A DNA stretch of 63,071 bases, from NCBI GenBank assembly GCA_015680685.1, contig MNCI01004834.1, positions 302,103 through 365,173 of the forward strand, written 5' to 3'. Below, piece by piece: positions 1 through 12,144 of this stretch. This DNA comes from Gnetum montanum. Taxonomy: Eukaryota; Streptophyta; Gnetopsida; Gnetales; Gnetaceae. The notes under the pieces were generated by a model that worked only from the letters and a program-made list of their open reading frames with translations, did no database searches and was not told the origin of the DNA. The position numbers and the translations under genes are program-made. Numbering within the stretch: the stretch's first letter is position 1; each line of letters opens with the position of its first letter.

Positions 1-1223
1 GCTCATCCATGAATAAAATACTCATGTGGCTCATTGGTTGAGGTGTTATTCTATGCTATCAAGTCTCGGTGATCAATTATTTGGATAGTCAGCCCCATTA
101 CACCCACTCATCCATTCTACAAATAAGAGGTTCTGTTCGAGGGTACAGTGATATTCTTGACATTCTTAAAACTTAAAATTAATTTTGTGTTCATTGTACC
201 CAGAATGAAGAAGGATGGACCAAGAGGGAATGATTAGGGTGTGGCATCAAGGGGACTTGCGGATTCTCTTTGGTGATGTCTGTGGGAGTTATCATGCAAC
301 GTGGTTGTACTAAGATCCTTGTAGATCTAATAAAAAATTGGAGTAAGAGTAATTAAAAGGGCACTCAAAAATCAAATGTTGTTCTAGGGGGTCCCACTAG
401 AAAGACATGCACCCATGCCTGAAGGTTGGTGGCTTCTCTGGATCCAGTATTCAAAAAAAAAGAGAGAAAGAAACAAAAAAGAAGAAGAAGTGTCACAAAA
501 CAAAAATCACTCCTCCCTTGAACAAAATGCCAAGTGATCATACACCTTATTGATTTGGTACTCTCATAGTTGCTCATCATGGGATGAAACAATGCGATGT
601 CACTGATTAGAGGAATGGACTTGGTCCTGATCTTGGAACGACGAGTTAATGACACCTTAATCATGCTTTACATGCAAGATTCATTGTGCCTTGAGTCAAT
701 TACCTCACATCCCAATCTCTGCAATCCCTTCTCTAATTCATTCCATCTCACTGTTCATGTATTTGTGACTCGTGTCTTATATAGCATTGAATTCATACCT
801 CATCACGGTCGTATTAACATGTGTGTGTTTTGTTGCATTGGTATAGATTACATTTAACCCTTCTAATGCCTACGAACATCTTAAGGTGTGGTTACGCAAG
901 GGCATACAGGTTGGAACCTGCTTTGGGGAGGACCCACTTGCGTGACTTTTGTAATTTGTACTTGTTGCATACCACCACATCATCTTATACCCTCCGAGTA
1001 TTTCATTGCCAAATCTATTCTTTCTTTTTTCATCATTTTATCAAACCTTCCTCAAAACCAGGTCCGACATTAAACTTTTAGGGCAAGTTCCTCAAAAACA
1101 TTTCTAACTCTAAAATCACACTAAGTAAAGAATTCAGCATTTATTAAAGGCAATGAGTAAGGTATGAAATCATTGAACTTTTTTCAATAACCTTACTAAA
1201 AATTGATGCTAGTGTGATTATAG
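1..1223. other. Gene-free flank, nothing recognised
   Basis: I see no coding region, RNA gene or clear repeat here. The open frames are short, overlap on both strands and carry no recognisable motif. The sequence may be decayed retroelement DNA belonging to the element whose 3' end begins at about 1224, but nothing shows this directly. Confidence 0.5.
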
Positions 1224-1700
1224 ATGGCCCCTAAAAGAAGACAACAAGGAGGACCTTCTCAAGGTGCAGCCGAACGACCTAGGGGAGGCAGCGGCCAAGG
1301 ACCTCATGCAAAACATGCAAAGCAGAAGACACAATCATTCAGCATCCATCATGAAACTCTTATTACTGCATAATCTATCCAAGCAAAGGGAGGAGAGGTC
1401 AGGGCCCGAGCCTATGAAGAGGAATAACGGCTATTTGCAGCATGGCATGTCAAGGCCAATCAAGTGTTCCTGCAACTGTCGTGTCCATGAAAAGTGTCGA
1501 ATCCATCAAACATTGGAACATCAGCATGGATGGCTCATAATCCTCAAATAGAAGGGGAGAAACGTCAGGTGCTTCTTCAATGATATCAATCTCAGAAGCT
1601 TGATGCATAGGACAAAGGAAAGGCATCCATGGAGGAGCCACCACTATAGGGAACCCCATGAGTTCCACAATTTTGTCAGTTTGTGTTTGTATCCCAATTT
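1224..1700 (+). pseudogene. Remnant of Athila-like element ORF3, just upstream of the 3' LTR
   Basis: A single plus frame starting at 1224 reads MAPKRRQQGGPSQ and continues, with about eight in-frame stops, towards the LTR at 1833. Its start resembles the start of the large minus-strand ORF at 49459 (MAPKKK, then GGSSQ, then RPR.GRGQ), which follows pol in another Athila-like element of this window. Both begin with a basic, nuclear-localisation-like patch. The remnant is about 0.5 kb against about 3 kb for the other copy, so most of the middle is deleted. Function is unknown. The position, between pol and the 3' LTR, is where Athila elements often carry an extra ORF. Confidence 0.5.
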
Positions 1701-1815
1701 TTTCATATCCACTGCAACATGAATAAATTTCTAGTCAGTCAATAATCCCATACCTATCCACTATGTATTCAATTGAGCTTGTTCCTCACTTTCTTTGACT
1801 CGAGGACGAGTTTTT

Positions 1816-1832
1816 ACTTAGTCGTGGGGGTA
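1816..1832 (+). promoter_or_regulatory. Polypurine tract of LTR element
   Basis: The G-rich stretch GTCGTGGGGGTA ends directly before the LTR start TGATGAAG. This is where the plus-strand primer for reverse transcription lies in gypsy elements. Its presence means that the LTR at 1833 is a 3' LTR with some internal sequence kept, not a solo LTR. Confidence 0.6.
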
Positions 1833-2432
1833 TGATGAAGCGCTATATAGTTGATGCGTTACCTAGGCCACGTATACGAGGCCCCATATACGTGGTCGTG
1901 TCGACACGGCTCCATCGACGCATCCCTCCATGCGTCGACGTGGCCCCATTTACACAGAGCCTATTCCAGCCTATAAATAAGAGGGCCTTCTACCTCATTT
2001 AAGCATCTTTCTAGTAGTTGTAGCGAAGCTCTTGCATTTTTTTTTGTAGGAGTTAGAATATTTTCCCAGTGCATGCTCGCAGTGTGATGCTTGTAATTGT
2101 ACAGGACCTTTATTCGAGTGTGACATACTTGGACATGCACATGATCAGCAATAAAGATCGAGATTACTTCATCATTGTAGCATTCACTTAGTTTAATTAT
2201 TTAATTGTTATTTTTATTTATNTAGCATTAGTTTAGGATCACATCATACTCCTCACTCTAGACTAAACCATACGTGACAAAGCAAATACTAGTCCACGTG
2301 GGAAGACAACGAACTGCGATCAACGTGTAACAATCTAGATACCACAACTAGCTTGTCCACGGAGTTCGACCGGATTGTGCGTGAACGCTTGTATTCGTAT
2401 GGTTGAGTGTAGGGGTACCTCTTCGCTCATCA
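1833..2432 (+). mobile_element. Athila-like 3' LTR, 600 bp
   Basis: The LTR starts TGATGAAG and ends CGCTCATCA, the same ends as the LTRs at 59208-60416, 56831-57664 and 9438-10240. Its last 100 bp (mutual landmark: GTATGGTTGAGTGTAGGG) matches the end of the 59208 LTR closely. U3 holds three dyads (1869-1894, 1897-1908, 1915-1938) followed by TATAAATAA at 1972-1980. An AATAAAG-type polyadenylation signal lies near 2150. No primer binding site follows 2432, which agrees with a 3' LTR. One base, 2222, is N. Confidence 0.8.
1972..1980 (+). promoter_or_regulatory. LTR TATA box
   Basis: CCTATAAATAAGAGG, found in almost the same form in the 59208 LTR (twice). It lies about 35 bp downstream of the last U3 palindrome and probably sets the element's transcription start. 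Confidence 0.65.
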
Positions 2433-2560
2433 CCAACATAGTCATCTTAGATTTTCAGCAGTATTCACATGACTAGCATAGTCACCACATTTCCTAGAAA
2501 ATTCAAACAATGCCAACATAGCTCCCCAAGGCCAACATAGTTGAGGTGAAGCCAACATAG
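2433..2560. repeat. Short dispersed repeat, core CCAACATAG
   Basis: The words CCAACATAG or GCCAACATAG occur at about 2433, 2512, 2531 and 2551 with variable spacers. This is a decayed short-unit array immediately after the LTR. No function is suggested. Confidence 0.4.
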
Positions 2561-5508
2561 TCACAAAAGTACCTTGCATGGGCCATGCAACCTCATGAGG
2601 GTTGTGTTGCCCCATGTAGCATCACACATCCTTGCAAGGGATTACATAATCCTATGAAGGGGTCATAGAAACCTAAACCATCACTCACCATTTCCACTCC
2701 TCCACCACTTCTTTGCCCTTCCCTATGTTGTTATTGTGTTTACTTTGCCTAATTAGTGTTGCACCCTACCTACCTCACCACCATGCTCTGTCTACTTCAT
2801 GTCATCTCCTTCATGCCTCACTACCACATACTATTCACTATGTGTTTCATGCCATGCCTACTTTTCACCCACCATTTTAGTGTTCATCCTACTTGTACCT
2901 TCTATACACCACCTACCGAGACTTTGCCACACACCTACACCATTTGACAAATCCTTACTCCAAAAAATCTACTGAAATTGGTAACTATACAGACCTATAA
3001 TGTCTATGAGTGATGCAAGCACCTTATCAACCTAGAGCTCATAGGTACCATGAGCAGCATAGACCCATATTAGACTAGATACCCAAAAAGACTACAAGTC
3101 TACATCAAAACAATATGAAAAAATTTAAATTTTGAAATTCACATTTAAATGTCAATCCTTGGTCAAATTCAACCAACCAAGTCAAACTGCTTCAATGGTA
3201 ACAAGAGAGATAAAAATTAAAAAGTTAACTGTACTAGTCCTAGAATAATATTGGAATGGGTTACTTCTTGAGAAGTCTCAAAATTTGTGAAAATTTTGAA
3301 ATTTTATAATGGCCATATATTTTGATCATAGAAATCATTTTTAGCAAACAAATAGTTTTTTCATGCAAATTTTAATCTTTCAAACATAATGGCGAAGTTA
3401 AATTTTCTATACAATACTTCAAATTTTAGTTTTTAATTTCCTTTCTTAAACTATGTTTTAACAATTTTAGGAGCTAAAATTAGTATAACTCAAGCATCTA
3501 ATGTTTGATTTTAACATATAAATAGTCATTTCTAATTTTTTTGGTGTTTTGAATCTAATGGTGATGTCAAATTAATTAAGATATCCAATAATTAGGTGAT
3601 AGTTTGAACTGCACCTTAGTAGGCCTATAACCTAGATCGACTAATAATGTCTAACAATTTAAGGGTTATGATTAATAAATTTGACCTTTGTAGAACCATC
3701 ATGGCCTTAGGATTAGGTTATACATATAGTTAGACCGAGGTTACTAACCCCCAATTTATTATTAGTCACACTTTTGGAGTTAGTGTTTTAAGGGAGGAGG
3801 TGTAGAAAGCTCATCAAAAGTCTAGGAAATATAGCTAAGTCATTACAAACCCAATGAACCAAGAAACACATCAACCCAACTAGAAATTAGATCATTTGAC
3901 AAACATGAACCATCATTAAGAATCATAACTTTATCCTATCAAGGTGTATGACACCCATGAGAAGAAATAAGTTGAGAGAGAATCTAGAAATGAGTTTGAA
4001 GGTCATAACGTACAATGTGTTTGCAAGGTGCCTAGCCAATAAAAGAAAACATCTGCTATGTTCACCTTAGGCCTTGAACTAGCACAAATTATAATACACA
4101 TGCATCCTTATAAAATTATAAGATTTGAATGTTGATTCTGTTATCTATAAGAAGTCCTATCATTGAAACTCCTATACAAATTCCAATCCAATTTAAAAAA
4201 GTTACTATATGAAGGCATCTACAAGCAAAGAAGTTCTTATGGTGGTTCTTCCTTTGAACCATATAACTAGCTTATTGTAAGAACCATAACATGAATGGTT
4301 GTGCGATCTTCTACGGAGATGCTAAGTTTGAGATAATACAAAGGTTTAGATGGAGATTAGAAGACAAGATTTTCAAAATTCTGAAACTTCAATTCATAGG
4401 AAAGAAAAAATGATACAAGCTTTTGGAGAAGTCACAAAACCTTGGGATCAATACTTAAAATGCAATTATCATGAAGATTATATGTATGATTAACACACAT
4501 TTGATTATCAACCCAACATACCCAAATGTCAAACTTTGTAAAGTATCTTAAGTGATTAATTAGATCAAGAAAAGCTTTGAGTATAAGTTATTTCTAACCC
4601 ATACCAATCTCGATCTAGTACAATTCATCCTCTATGGAAACCTTAATGCAAAAGTTGAAAGGCATATTTATCAATTTCTAAAATATGAAAGAGTGATAAA
4701 AACCTTTGAAAAGGAAACCCAATTTGAAGAAGATTTTTTCATTAGTTCACCATAATGTTTTATTGGTTAGTGCATACTCCACCTACTTCCTTAGTAGACA
4801 AGTTGAATTCTAGAATCTAAGAATAGATGATGCTATTAGATAGTGTACATCAAGAACCACAATTCACCAATTATGTTACCATGACTACCAAAGATGGGTC
4901 AACATCCTTCTTTGTTGATACCTTAGATTACATCTAATATGAGATGCAATTCTACAGAGTCATCAAGTTGTTAGAGTCAATTTCCAAGGAAGAAGTTGAG
5001 AAGCAAGATCAAGCCCTACCATCTCAAACAAGGCCATCTAATCATATAGTCCTTATGGTAGAGTGACAACTACATTCATCAGTTTCAAAGGTTGATGGAT
5101 ATCAAGGAGTTAATTAACTTACTCCCATTTTTTATTTTATTCCTCTTTATTTAATTAATTTATATTTTTAAATTAGGTAAGCAAAATACTTTAGAGTTGA
5201 GAAGCAACTAGAGATATAATATATGCATAATGTAGTATGGTTACAATTAGTAATTGGTGATTAGTAGTTGATAAACACCTATTGTTATTACCTAGAGATT
5301 GAGATAATTTGTTGATATAATAAGATTTATTTTTCTAAATATTTTTCTCACTTATATTTTATTTTAAGAATAAGCAAGAGAACTTTTAAATTTTCAACCC
5401 CATATCAAAAGGAGAAATCAAAGCAATGGAGCATGGAGCATGGAGAAAGATAGTTAATTTGGACTTGTTCAAGGATGAACAAAAGCTAAGGATGATAGCT
5501 TCTTGTGT
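2561..5508. other. AT-rich sequence without recognisable gene
   Basis: No ORF with a recognisable motif on either strand. Parts of 4200-5080 have a purine-rich, coding-like look and could be a heavily decayed gypsy internal region ahead of the LTR at about 5509, but I found no diagnostic residue. Confidence 0.4.
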
Positions 5509-5994
5509 TCCCATTCCCAAATGAAGCCATTTTGTAACAAAGATAGTGTCATTATGTAACAAATGATGTATTATTATAATAAGACCTAAAAGGGCACATT
5601 GTAATAATGGGCATGTCTCTTGATGTGACCTTGGGGGTTTTTGACTTAAAGTATCTATACTCAATAATTAGAGCTCATACCAACATGCAATTGTGGAGTC
5701 AATGTAGATGAGTAATAGGTACTAGGTGAAGCAATACAGTAAGGTAACTAGCCATCCCTTTTGGCTAAGTATAGATCTAACTATGGTGGGAATGCTAAAT
5801 TACCTCTAAGAGATAGATGTCAAAGGAAGATAATCCCAAGAAACCCTCAAAGCATGACCCAAATACATTATTTTTACATTAATAAAGCTTCTTTTTATTT
5901 CCTTCTAAATTTTCCCTATCACATTCATTACACATAATGTTAAAAGTTACGTATATTTGATGTTTGTCATGACATTTGAGAATAGGATGTCACA
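5509..5994 (+). mobile_element. Gypsy-type LTR fragment, second family
   Basis: This stretch is homologous along its length to 57762-58326. Shared landmarks are TGTTCC.ATTCC.AAATGA at the left, GTAACAAATG, GGGGGTTT, GTGCTAGGTGAAGCAA-like text, ACATTATT and the right end GGATGTCACA. The right end resembles LTR ends of plant chromovirus-type gypsy elements. No primer binding site follows at 5995, so this is a 3' or solo LTR. The left boundary is an estimate; no target duplication could be assigned. Confidence 0.6.
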
Positions 5995-6930
5995 ACAAAG
6001 ATCACTTCTCAATTAGTTCATGGCTTAATTCTCAATTTGTTATTTCTTAACAACTTGATTGATATTTAATTAACAATGGGAATTCCTAATCCATGTCATA
6101 TGTATATATCAATCGTAGCCAAGCTCTATAAACTTCTTCATTAATAATAATGAACATTTGAACATTATGCCTATTTTAGAAGAGTATAGTTAATGATTAA
6201 TATGACATTTCTATAGTATGTTCTACTTGACTTTGAACTACTATTTTCTTTCTATTCCTATTTCATGGTAAGGTTTCAATAGTGAAATTGATTTCTCCAA
6301 AATTATCTTTCTCCCATAGAGGATTCTAACTTATTTCAGCTTCTTTTACCAATTTTGAAATGTTTATTACTTCTAGTAATACCAAAATTTTTGTTAGTTC
6401 TTATAATGTAGATTTATAAGCTCACAAGCAAAAATTTGTGACACCTTCTTCTAGTAATATTGTTGCAAATAAAATCCTTAATGTTTTTTTCTCATAACGT
6501 ATGAGTCATTGGTTATGGATCTTATATCATGATATGTATTCATTCAAATTTTAGATTACTTGCCTCACAATCAAAATTTTACTTTGTAGTTAAATGATGT
6601 GATGCAATAACATAACATTCAAGTCATTCATGTTAAGTATTATTCTTATTTTTTTCTACTTGTTAAGCTAGGTAGTGCTTCAATGATGTAGTGTGCCCTA
6701 CATATAGGATCATTTATACATAAGCATGTGGTATTAATCATTTGTAAGTGAACTCCAAATTTTAACATCCAATCTAAAGAATATTTTAAAGCTTCATGTT
6801 TTATCAAGCTATTAATCTTTTGTTGATTTTTGAGAAAGATGATTAGCAAATTATTAATCTTCTTAGTCTCATTAAGCTTATGTAATCTATTTCCACACCA
6901 TTCAGTTCACATAGACAATTTTTTCCTTTC
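5995..6930. other. AT-rich sequence, nothing recognised
   Basis: No coding motif, RNA gene or clear repeat seen. Confidence 0.4.
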
Positions 6931-6933
6931 TAG

Positions 6934-7460
6934 AAACTAATATTCTTAACTATACAAAGGAATTAGCATTTCAAGCAAGCAAAACAACTTACATTGAGCC
7001 TACATATTATAATTTTCCTAATTCTTGCAACTTCTATCATCATGAACGACATTTTTTTAATATTTGTCATTTTCTACTAAAAAAAGATACCATGAAAAAT
7101 AAAAAACATCTTAAAGTTGAGCATTGGGGAAAAAAATAATCTGAAGCTAAACATATGAAAAATTAGGTTAATGTTAACAATAAAAATAATCTTATTATTG
7201 TTGGAAACCAATCTTCTTAACTATACAAAGGAATTAGCATTTCAAGTAAGGAGACTTACATTGAGCCAAGTACATATTATAATTTTCCTAATTCTTACAA
7301 CTCCCATCGTTATGAAGGATATTTATTTAATACTTGTCGTTTTCTACTAATAAAAAAAGATGCCATGAAAAAGAAAAAGCATCTTAAAATTGAGCATAAA
7401 AAAAAAACCTAAAGCTAAACATATGAAAAATCAAGTTACTATCAACAATAAGAATAATCA
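6934..7460. repeat. Two-copy tandem duplication, about 271-bp unit
   Basis: The block beginning TTCTTAACTATACAAAGG at 6943 recurs at 7214 and the two copies stay alignable for about 250 bp, through a shared run ending near CAATAAAAATAATC / CAATAAGAATAATC. The copies differ by substitutions and small indels, so the duplication is not recent. There is no coding content. Confidence 0.75.
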
Positions 7461-8002
7461 AATAGCAATAAAAAACCCAAAGAAGACAAAAGATTTTGTG
7501 AATGTTTTTACTTGTACTACATAAAGTATTGGTTAGTTCGAATAGATTGTTCATAAGAACAATGTTAAGTCAAAGATCAAAACTAATATTACCAAACACA
7601 TTATAGCTAATGGTGAAGATTTAAAAGAATGATTATAAGTATGTCCCAAGACATATAGCCAACAAGATACATTAGAAGAATTATAGAGAAATATAACGAT
7701 GCCACAAGTATGATTCAAACTAGCAACTTCTTGCCTAAAAAGACAATGAGCTAAGCACTTGATCCATCTATCCTTAGCGATGACAATTAAATTTGAAATG
7801 AGAATACCTCTAGAAAAATATCTATTAAGAAAGATAAATATCATATCAATAATCACTATCCCTAAATCTTCCTTCTTAAATAAATTTCTATGGCTCATTA
7901 TTGCTTCAACACTTCATCATCCACTTAACTTAACGAGAAGCACCTTGCTTGTAATAATTAAGAAATCCCAATGTATTTAATATAGTTAAGTTACATCGAT
8001 AA

Positions 8003-8218
8003 TTCTACACTTTTGAAAGAGTTCAATCCATCCAATGCAAAGGATTGTATTTATTCTTCTACATCAATATGAGGATTCAATTTATTAGTATAATGGGTTG
8101 TGATTAGTACTTCTACACACTTGCAAGAGTGTGATTCATCTAATATGATAGGTTGTGTTTGTTCCTATATATCCTTTGTGGAAATTCAACACATCCAATG
8201 TAATGTGGTTGCAAAATT
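8003..8218. repeat. Degenerate 54-bp minisatellite, four units
   Basis: TTCTACA-anchored units start at 8003, 8057 and 8111, and a fourth starts at about 8165. The period is exactly 54 bp between the first three anchors. Each unit carries TTCTACAC, then an AAGAG/GAGG segment, ATTCAATCCATC-like text and GGTTGTGTTTGTTC-like text. The units have diverged strongly. Confidence 0.65.
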
Positions 8219-9304
8219 GATTATATCATTTCAACCTATATCAATTTTTAGAATAACAAAATATTTAGGGAAATCTCATAAACATGTATTACCCCAAATT
8301 AGGCAGATGAACACAATCATATGATTTTTTGTTGTATAATTAATCATATTTTAAAAGATTTTAAAAAGCTACAAATCAACATTTCATAGGATCTTACAAC
8401 TTGGACTTGGCTAGATTGAACTAGATGCATTAATAAACTTTGAAGTACTTTGCTAACATGTGATTTTTCAAATTTGGAAGGAAACAAATAGAAAAAATTT
8501 TAAAGGAATAAAAACCAATCTAGATAAGGTATAGTAGCGAGTAGTAAAAAAAATTTAAAAAGTATTATATATAAAATGAGATTTGACTACAAAAATATTA
8601 AATCCTTCCAAGATTATAATTTTTATTTCTGAAGGTAAGATTGTCTAAGCAAGTTGCATCAATAAGATAGGTTTCAGATGTGTGATTCACCAAGCCAAAA
8701 GTTAAAGCATAGCGAAAATGTTAACCACACAAACTCAATCATAGTATGTTTTCTAGAGACCAAAAGATGGTTGTAGTTTCTTCACCATGAGCTAGATTGA
8801 AAGTTGTAGTGTAGATAATGAGATAGTTGCAAGTTGCAGTGGATTTTGAAAATCAAGAAACAAAAGTATTATTATTATTGGTAAAATTGTAAGTTAACTG
8901 TAAGTCATCATAGATGTTCAAACCAAGATTGCAAGTTGTAATGCGGTTGATGAATGCTACAAATGAATGAAAAGTCATGATTTGCATAGAGAAATCTAGA
9001 GAATGACCATAATTCAACCGCAAATGAACTCTAGGATCACAATATCATATGCTTTGCAACTTAAAAAACAAGATCACTTCAAACAAAGAGTTTTAAGGTA
9101 AAGTGAACCTAATCCTTCAAGGAATTACAATAATGGAATTATGTGAGGACAAATCTAGCATGCATTAATATTTTAATGGGATTTAAACATAAACTTGAGG
9201 GGGAAATGCTCTATTCTTTGAAACTTAAGAAATCAACTTAAAGGAATGAGGAATCTCATAAAAATAACTAGATTTAGGTATTGATTCCCTAGAACTCGTT
9301 TTAA

Positions 9305-10620
9305 CATTCAAAATCATGCTTCAATAAGTTGACAACCATGAAATGACATATAATTAAGAGATATAATATGTTTCAAGAGGATCCACAAGAATTACCTCAA
9401 ATCAAAAATGAATTGATGAACGATAATTTGGAGATGATGATGAGCAACAAGTATACCCTATGTGCAACCATACGAATCACTAACCTTCACTCAGCAATCC
9501 GGTCAAATTCCAAAAGCTTTAGGTTTGTAAGTACATTGGTTGTAGAAGGTGAAACTAACTGTTGCAATCGTTATCTTCCCAATTCCACTTGTGAAGTACA
9601 AGTGTATTGTCAAATGTAACCGAGGCAAATGATTTTTATCATTTTCTATTTTATGAATTAAGTCACCTAAGAGCAAGAATAAAAAAATAAAGTAATTAAT
9701 TGTTTAACTAATCACTAGCTAATATCTAACTAATCCTAACGTAAGCATCTGTTCCCACTTTCCGTACACATCCTAAACATGTATAGCGCTACTGGGTTAC
9801 CAAACATTAAGAGTTACTGAAATTACCAAATGTTAAAGGCATGCTCGAAGTGGTCATACTTATGTGCTACTATTTAATCTATATTAATTAATCACTTAAT
9901 TACTTAAAAACATTAAAGTAAATTGCTTGAATATTAAATGCATACGTAAACAATTAATCTATTTCAAATGTTGCAAGGTTTATCAGAAAAGCTCGTCTTT
10001 ATTGTTGTCCACACTAAAGTGCTCAAGTACAATAGTGCTCAAATAAAGATCCATGCAATCTTTAACTCCAACTACATGCACTCAAAAAATTGCAAAAGCT
10101 TCACCACAACTATGAAAAGATTGCCATAAATGCGACAAGTAGGTGTATATTTATAGGTGGAAACAAGGTGCCTCGTCGACAAGTACATGTCGACGAGTCA
10201 AACACTAAGTTGATAATAGCCCAATAATGATAATTCATCAAATGATATTGAAACTAGCTTAGATGTAATATAATTATGTAATTCAATCATAAAACATATA
10301 AAGTTATCTCAAAATCATAAAACATAAATTGAGAGATATAAACATCATAAAATACCATAAACTTACCTCAAAATCATAAATTTGCATCATAAAACATTCA
10401 AAATCATGCTTTAATAAGCTTACAACCATGAAATGATATATAATTGAGAGATATAATATGTTTCAAGAGGATCTACAAGAATTACCTCAAATCAAAAATG
10501 AATTGATGAATGATAATTTATAGATAATATTAAAACTAGCTCAAATGTAATACAATTGTGTAATTCATTCATAAAACATCATAAACTTATTGAAACTTAT
10601 AGAAATTTAATATGCATGAA
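9305..10620. repeat. Older 282-bp tandem repeat split by a solo LTR
   Basis: CATTCAAAATCATGCT occurs at 9305 and 10395, and about 120 bp beyond each anchor is nearly identical. Removing the solo LTR (9438-10240) and one target duplication leaves a direct repeat with a 282-bp period. Copy 1 is therefore 9305-9437 plus 10246-10394, and copy 2 starts at 10395. The repeat predates the LTR insertion. Within it, CATCATAAAACAT-type words recur at a shorter scale. Confidence 0.7.
9438..10240 (-). mobile_element. Solo LTR, Athila-like, 803 bp
   Basis: Read on the minus strand it starts TGATGAATTATC and ends GTTGCTCATCA. It aligns along most of its length with the LTR at 56831-57664. The flanks GATGA (9433-9437) and AATGA (10241-10245) form a 5-bp target duplication with one mismatch. 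No internal sequence is present on either side, so LTR-LTR recombination is the likely origin. A U3 dyad with 10-bp arms lies at 10172-10197. The TATA box (TATAAATATAC on the minus strand) is near 10142-10156, and AATAAAGACG lies further downstream on the same strand. Confidence 0.8.
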
Positions 10621-11925
10621 GCATAAATAAGAGATGAAAATATTGTGAAGTGTTCTGAAATATATGAAATTATGTAAAATCAATATAAGAAAATTGAGAA
10701 ATCATTGTGAGATTCAATGATTTGTGAGATTTGTACAATGAGTATGAGTTGAATAAAATAAAAATCTGAACTAGAATATCAAGCAAGAATGTGAAACATT
10801 GTAAGACAATATCATGTTCGATCTTCTCATTGGCTTTGTCAAGTATTGCAAATAGAGTTTGTGAGCCTTGCTTCCTTCTTCATGTATTTGTGAGTTCTTC
10901 CATATCAACTTACAAACTCATCCTCTTAGGGACTTGTAAAATTTATTTGTATTTACTCGCCTAGCTATTTTCTTAAACTCCAATATACTTACACAACCTT
11001 TACAAACTAGTGTTATCTACTTTCTTATATCTTCTTTTGGATCATTGAAGTTATCTTTTGAGTCACCACCATTTTTGGTATTCCTCCTTTCTCTTTCTGC
11101 AAGCTCACATGAACTTATGTTCTATATAGACCAATGATAAGTGATTCAAGTGGTTAGCTCATTGTGTTGTTTGGTAGTTGCTAGGTTGAGTGAAACTTAA
11201 AAACATTGTTATATTCCTCTATAATTCCTCTAAAGTTTCATGTTGGATGTATATCTTGGAAATGTTCTTATAGTTATTCTTTTAGGTTGCAACAACCCTT
11301 GAATAAACCCATTGACATATTTGTAACCTTATTTGCCTAGTAGATTCATTATTGAAAAAGTAACAATTGCATGCTTAACTTACAATCATACCAATTTCTT
11401 TTTATTTGTTTAAAAAAATACATAAATCTCGACAAAAATGATTAGGATTCCAATTTACAAGAACATTTCTTTGGGCATTCTAACAAAAGTTATATAATTG
11501 AAGCAAATTCTGTGTTGACAAAACTTGGAACACAAAGTGTAAATTGGTTTTACGTCCGTGAAACATTTTGCCTGAAAGTAAAACAAAAAAAGGCACATAT
11601 GTAATCAAAAAACCTAATTTTTAATTTGTTTGACTTGTGTGGTTATTGCGTACACAACAACATTAGGTAAGGTGGTAAGTATTGAAGTAGAAGTAGATTC
11701 AGGCAGAGGACCATTCCATTCCATTTATAGCTTGTATTATAAAAATATGAATCATTTCTGATTTTATATTGTCCAAAGTAAAATGCACACTGCACCACTA
11801 ACACTACATGAATGCTTGCAATGTTCTCTAAAGTTATTAGCATTACCATAATTCAAACTGATATATTTGCCTTGCCATTGGATAAAGTAACCGTCTTTAT
11901 AAATGACGATCGTATCTGGGAAGAG
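10246..11925. other. Sequence downstream of PRT1, no further gene seen
   Basis: 10246-10620 belongs to the tandem repeat described separately. The remainder is AT-rich. The part next to 11926 must contain the 3' untranslated region and polyadenylation site of the PRT1-type gene on the minus strand, but I could not choose a convincing AATAAA. Confidence 0.4.
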
Positions 11926-12144
11926 TCAATCTACCCAGAGATACCGTACGCCCTTAACCATAAACTTCCTGCTCATCGAGAAGGCATTATTGCTATCTTC
12001 CATGAACGTGTGCTCTGCTGTATGTTGTTGATTAAACCTCCCTGAATTAACTCCTCTTCTTTCGTAGCATGTTTCGCATAAATCAAAGCCTACATCTTCG
12101 GTGCAGTCGCAACATTTATATCGTTTCCCAGTAATTGGATATGC
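11926..12144 (-). CDS. PRT1: PRT1 exon 7 (last)
   Basis: Completes the ZZ finger ([32 protein letters not shown]) and ends at TGA (11928-11926) after a 27-residue tail without family similarity that I recognise. A further, unrecognised 3' exon is possible, because PRT1 proteins elsewhere have a different tail after the ZZ finger. Confidence 0.8.
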   Translation of the reverse strand, partial: AYPITGKRYKCCDCTEDVGFDLCETCYERRGVNSGRFNQQHTAEHTFMEDSNNAFSMSRKFMVKGVRYLWVD

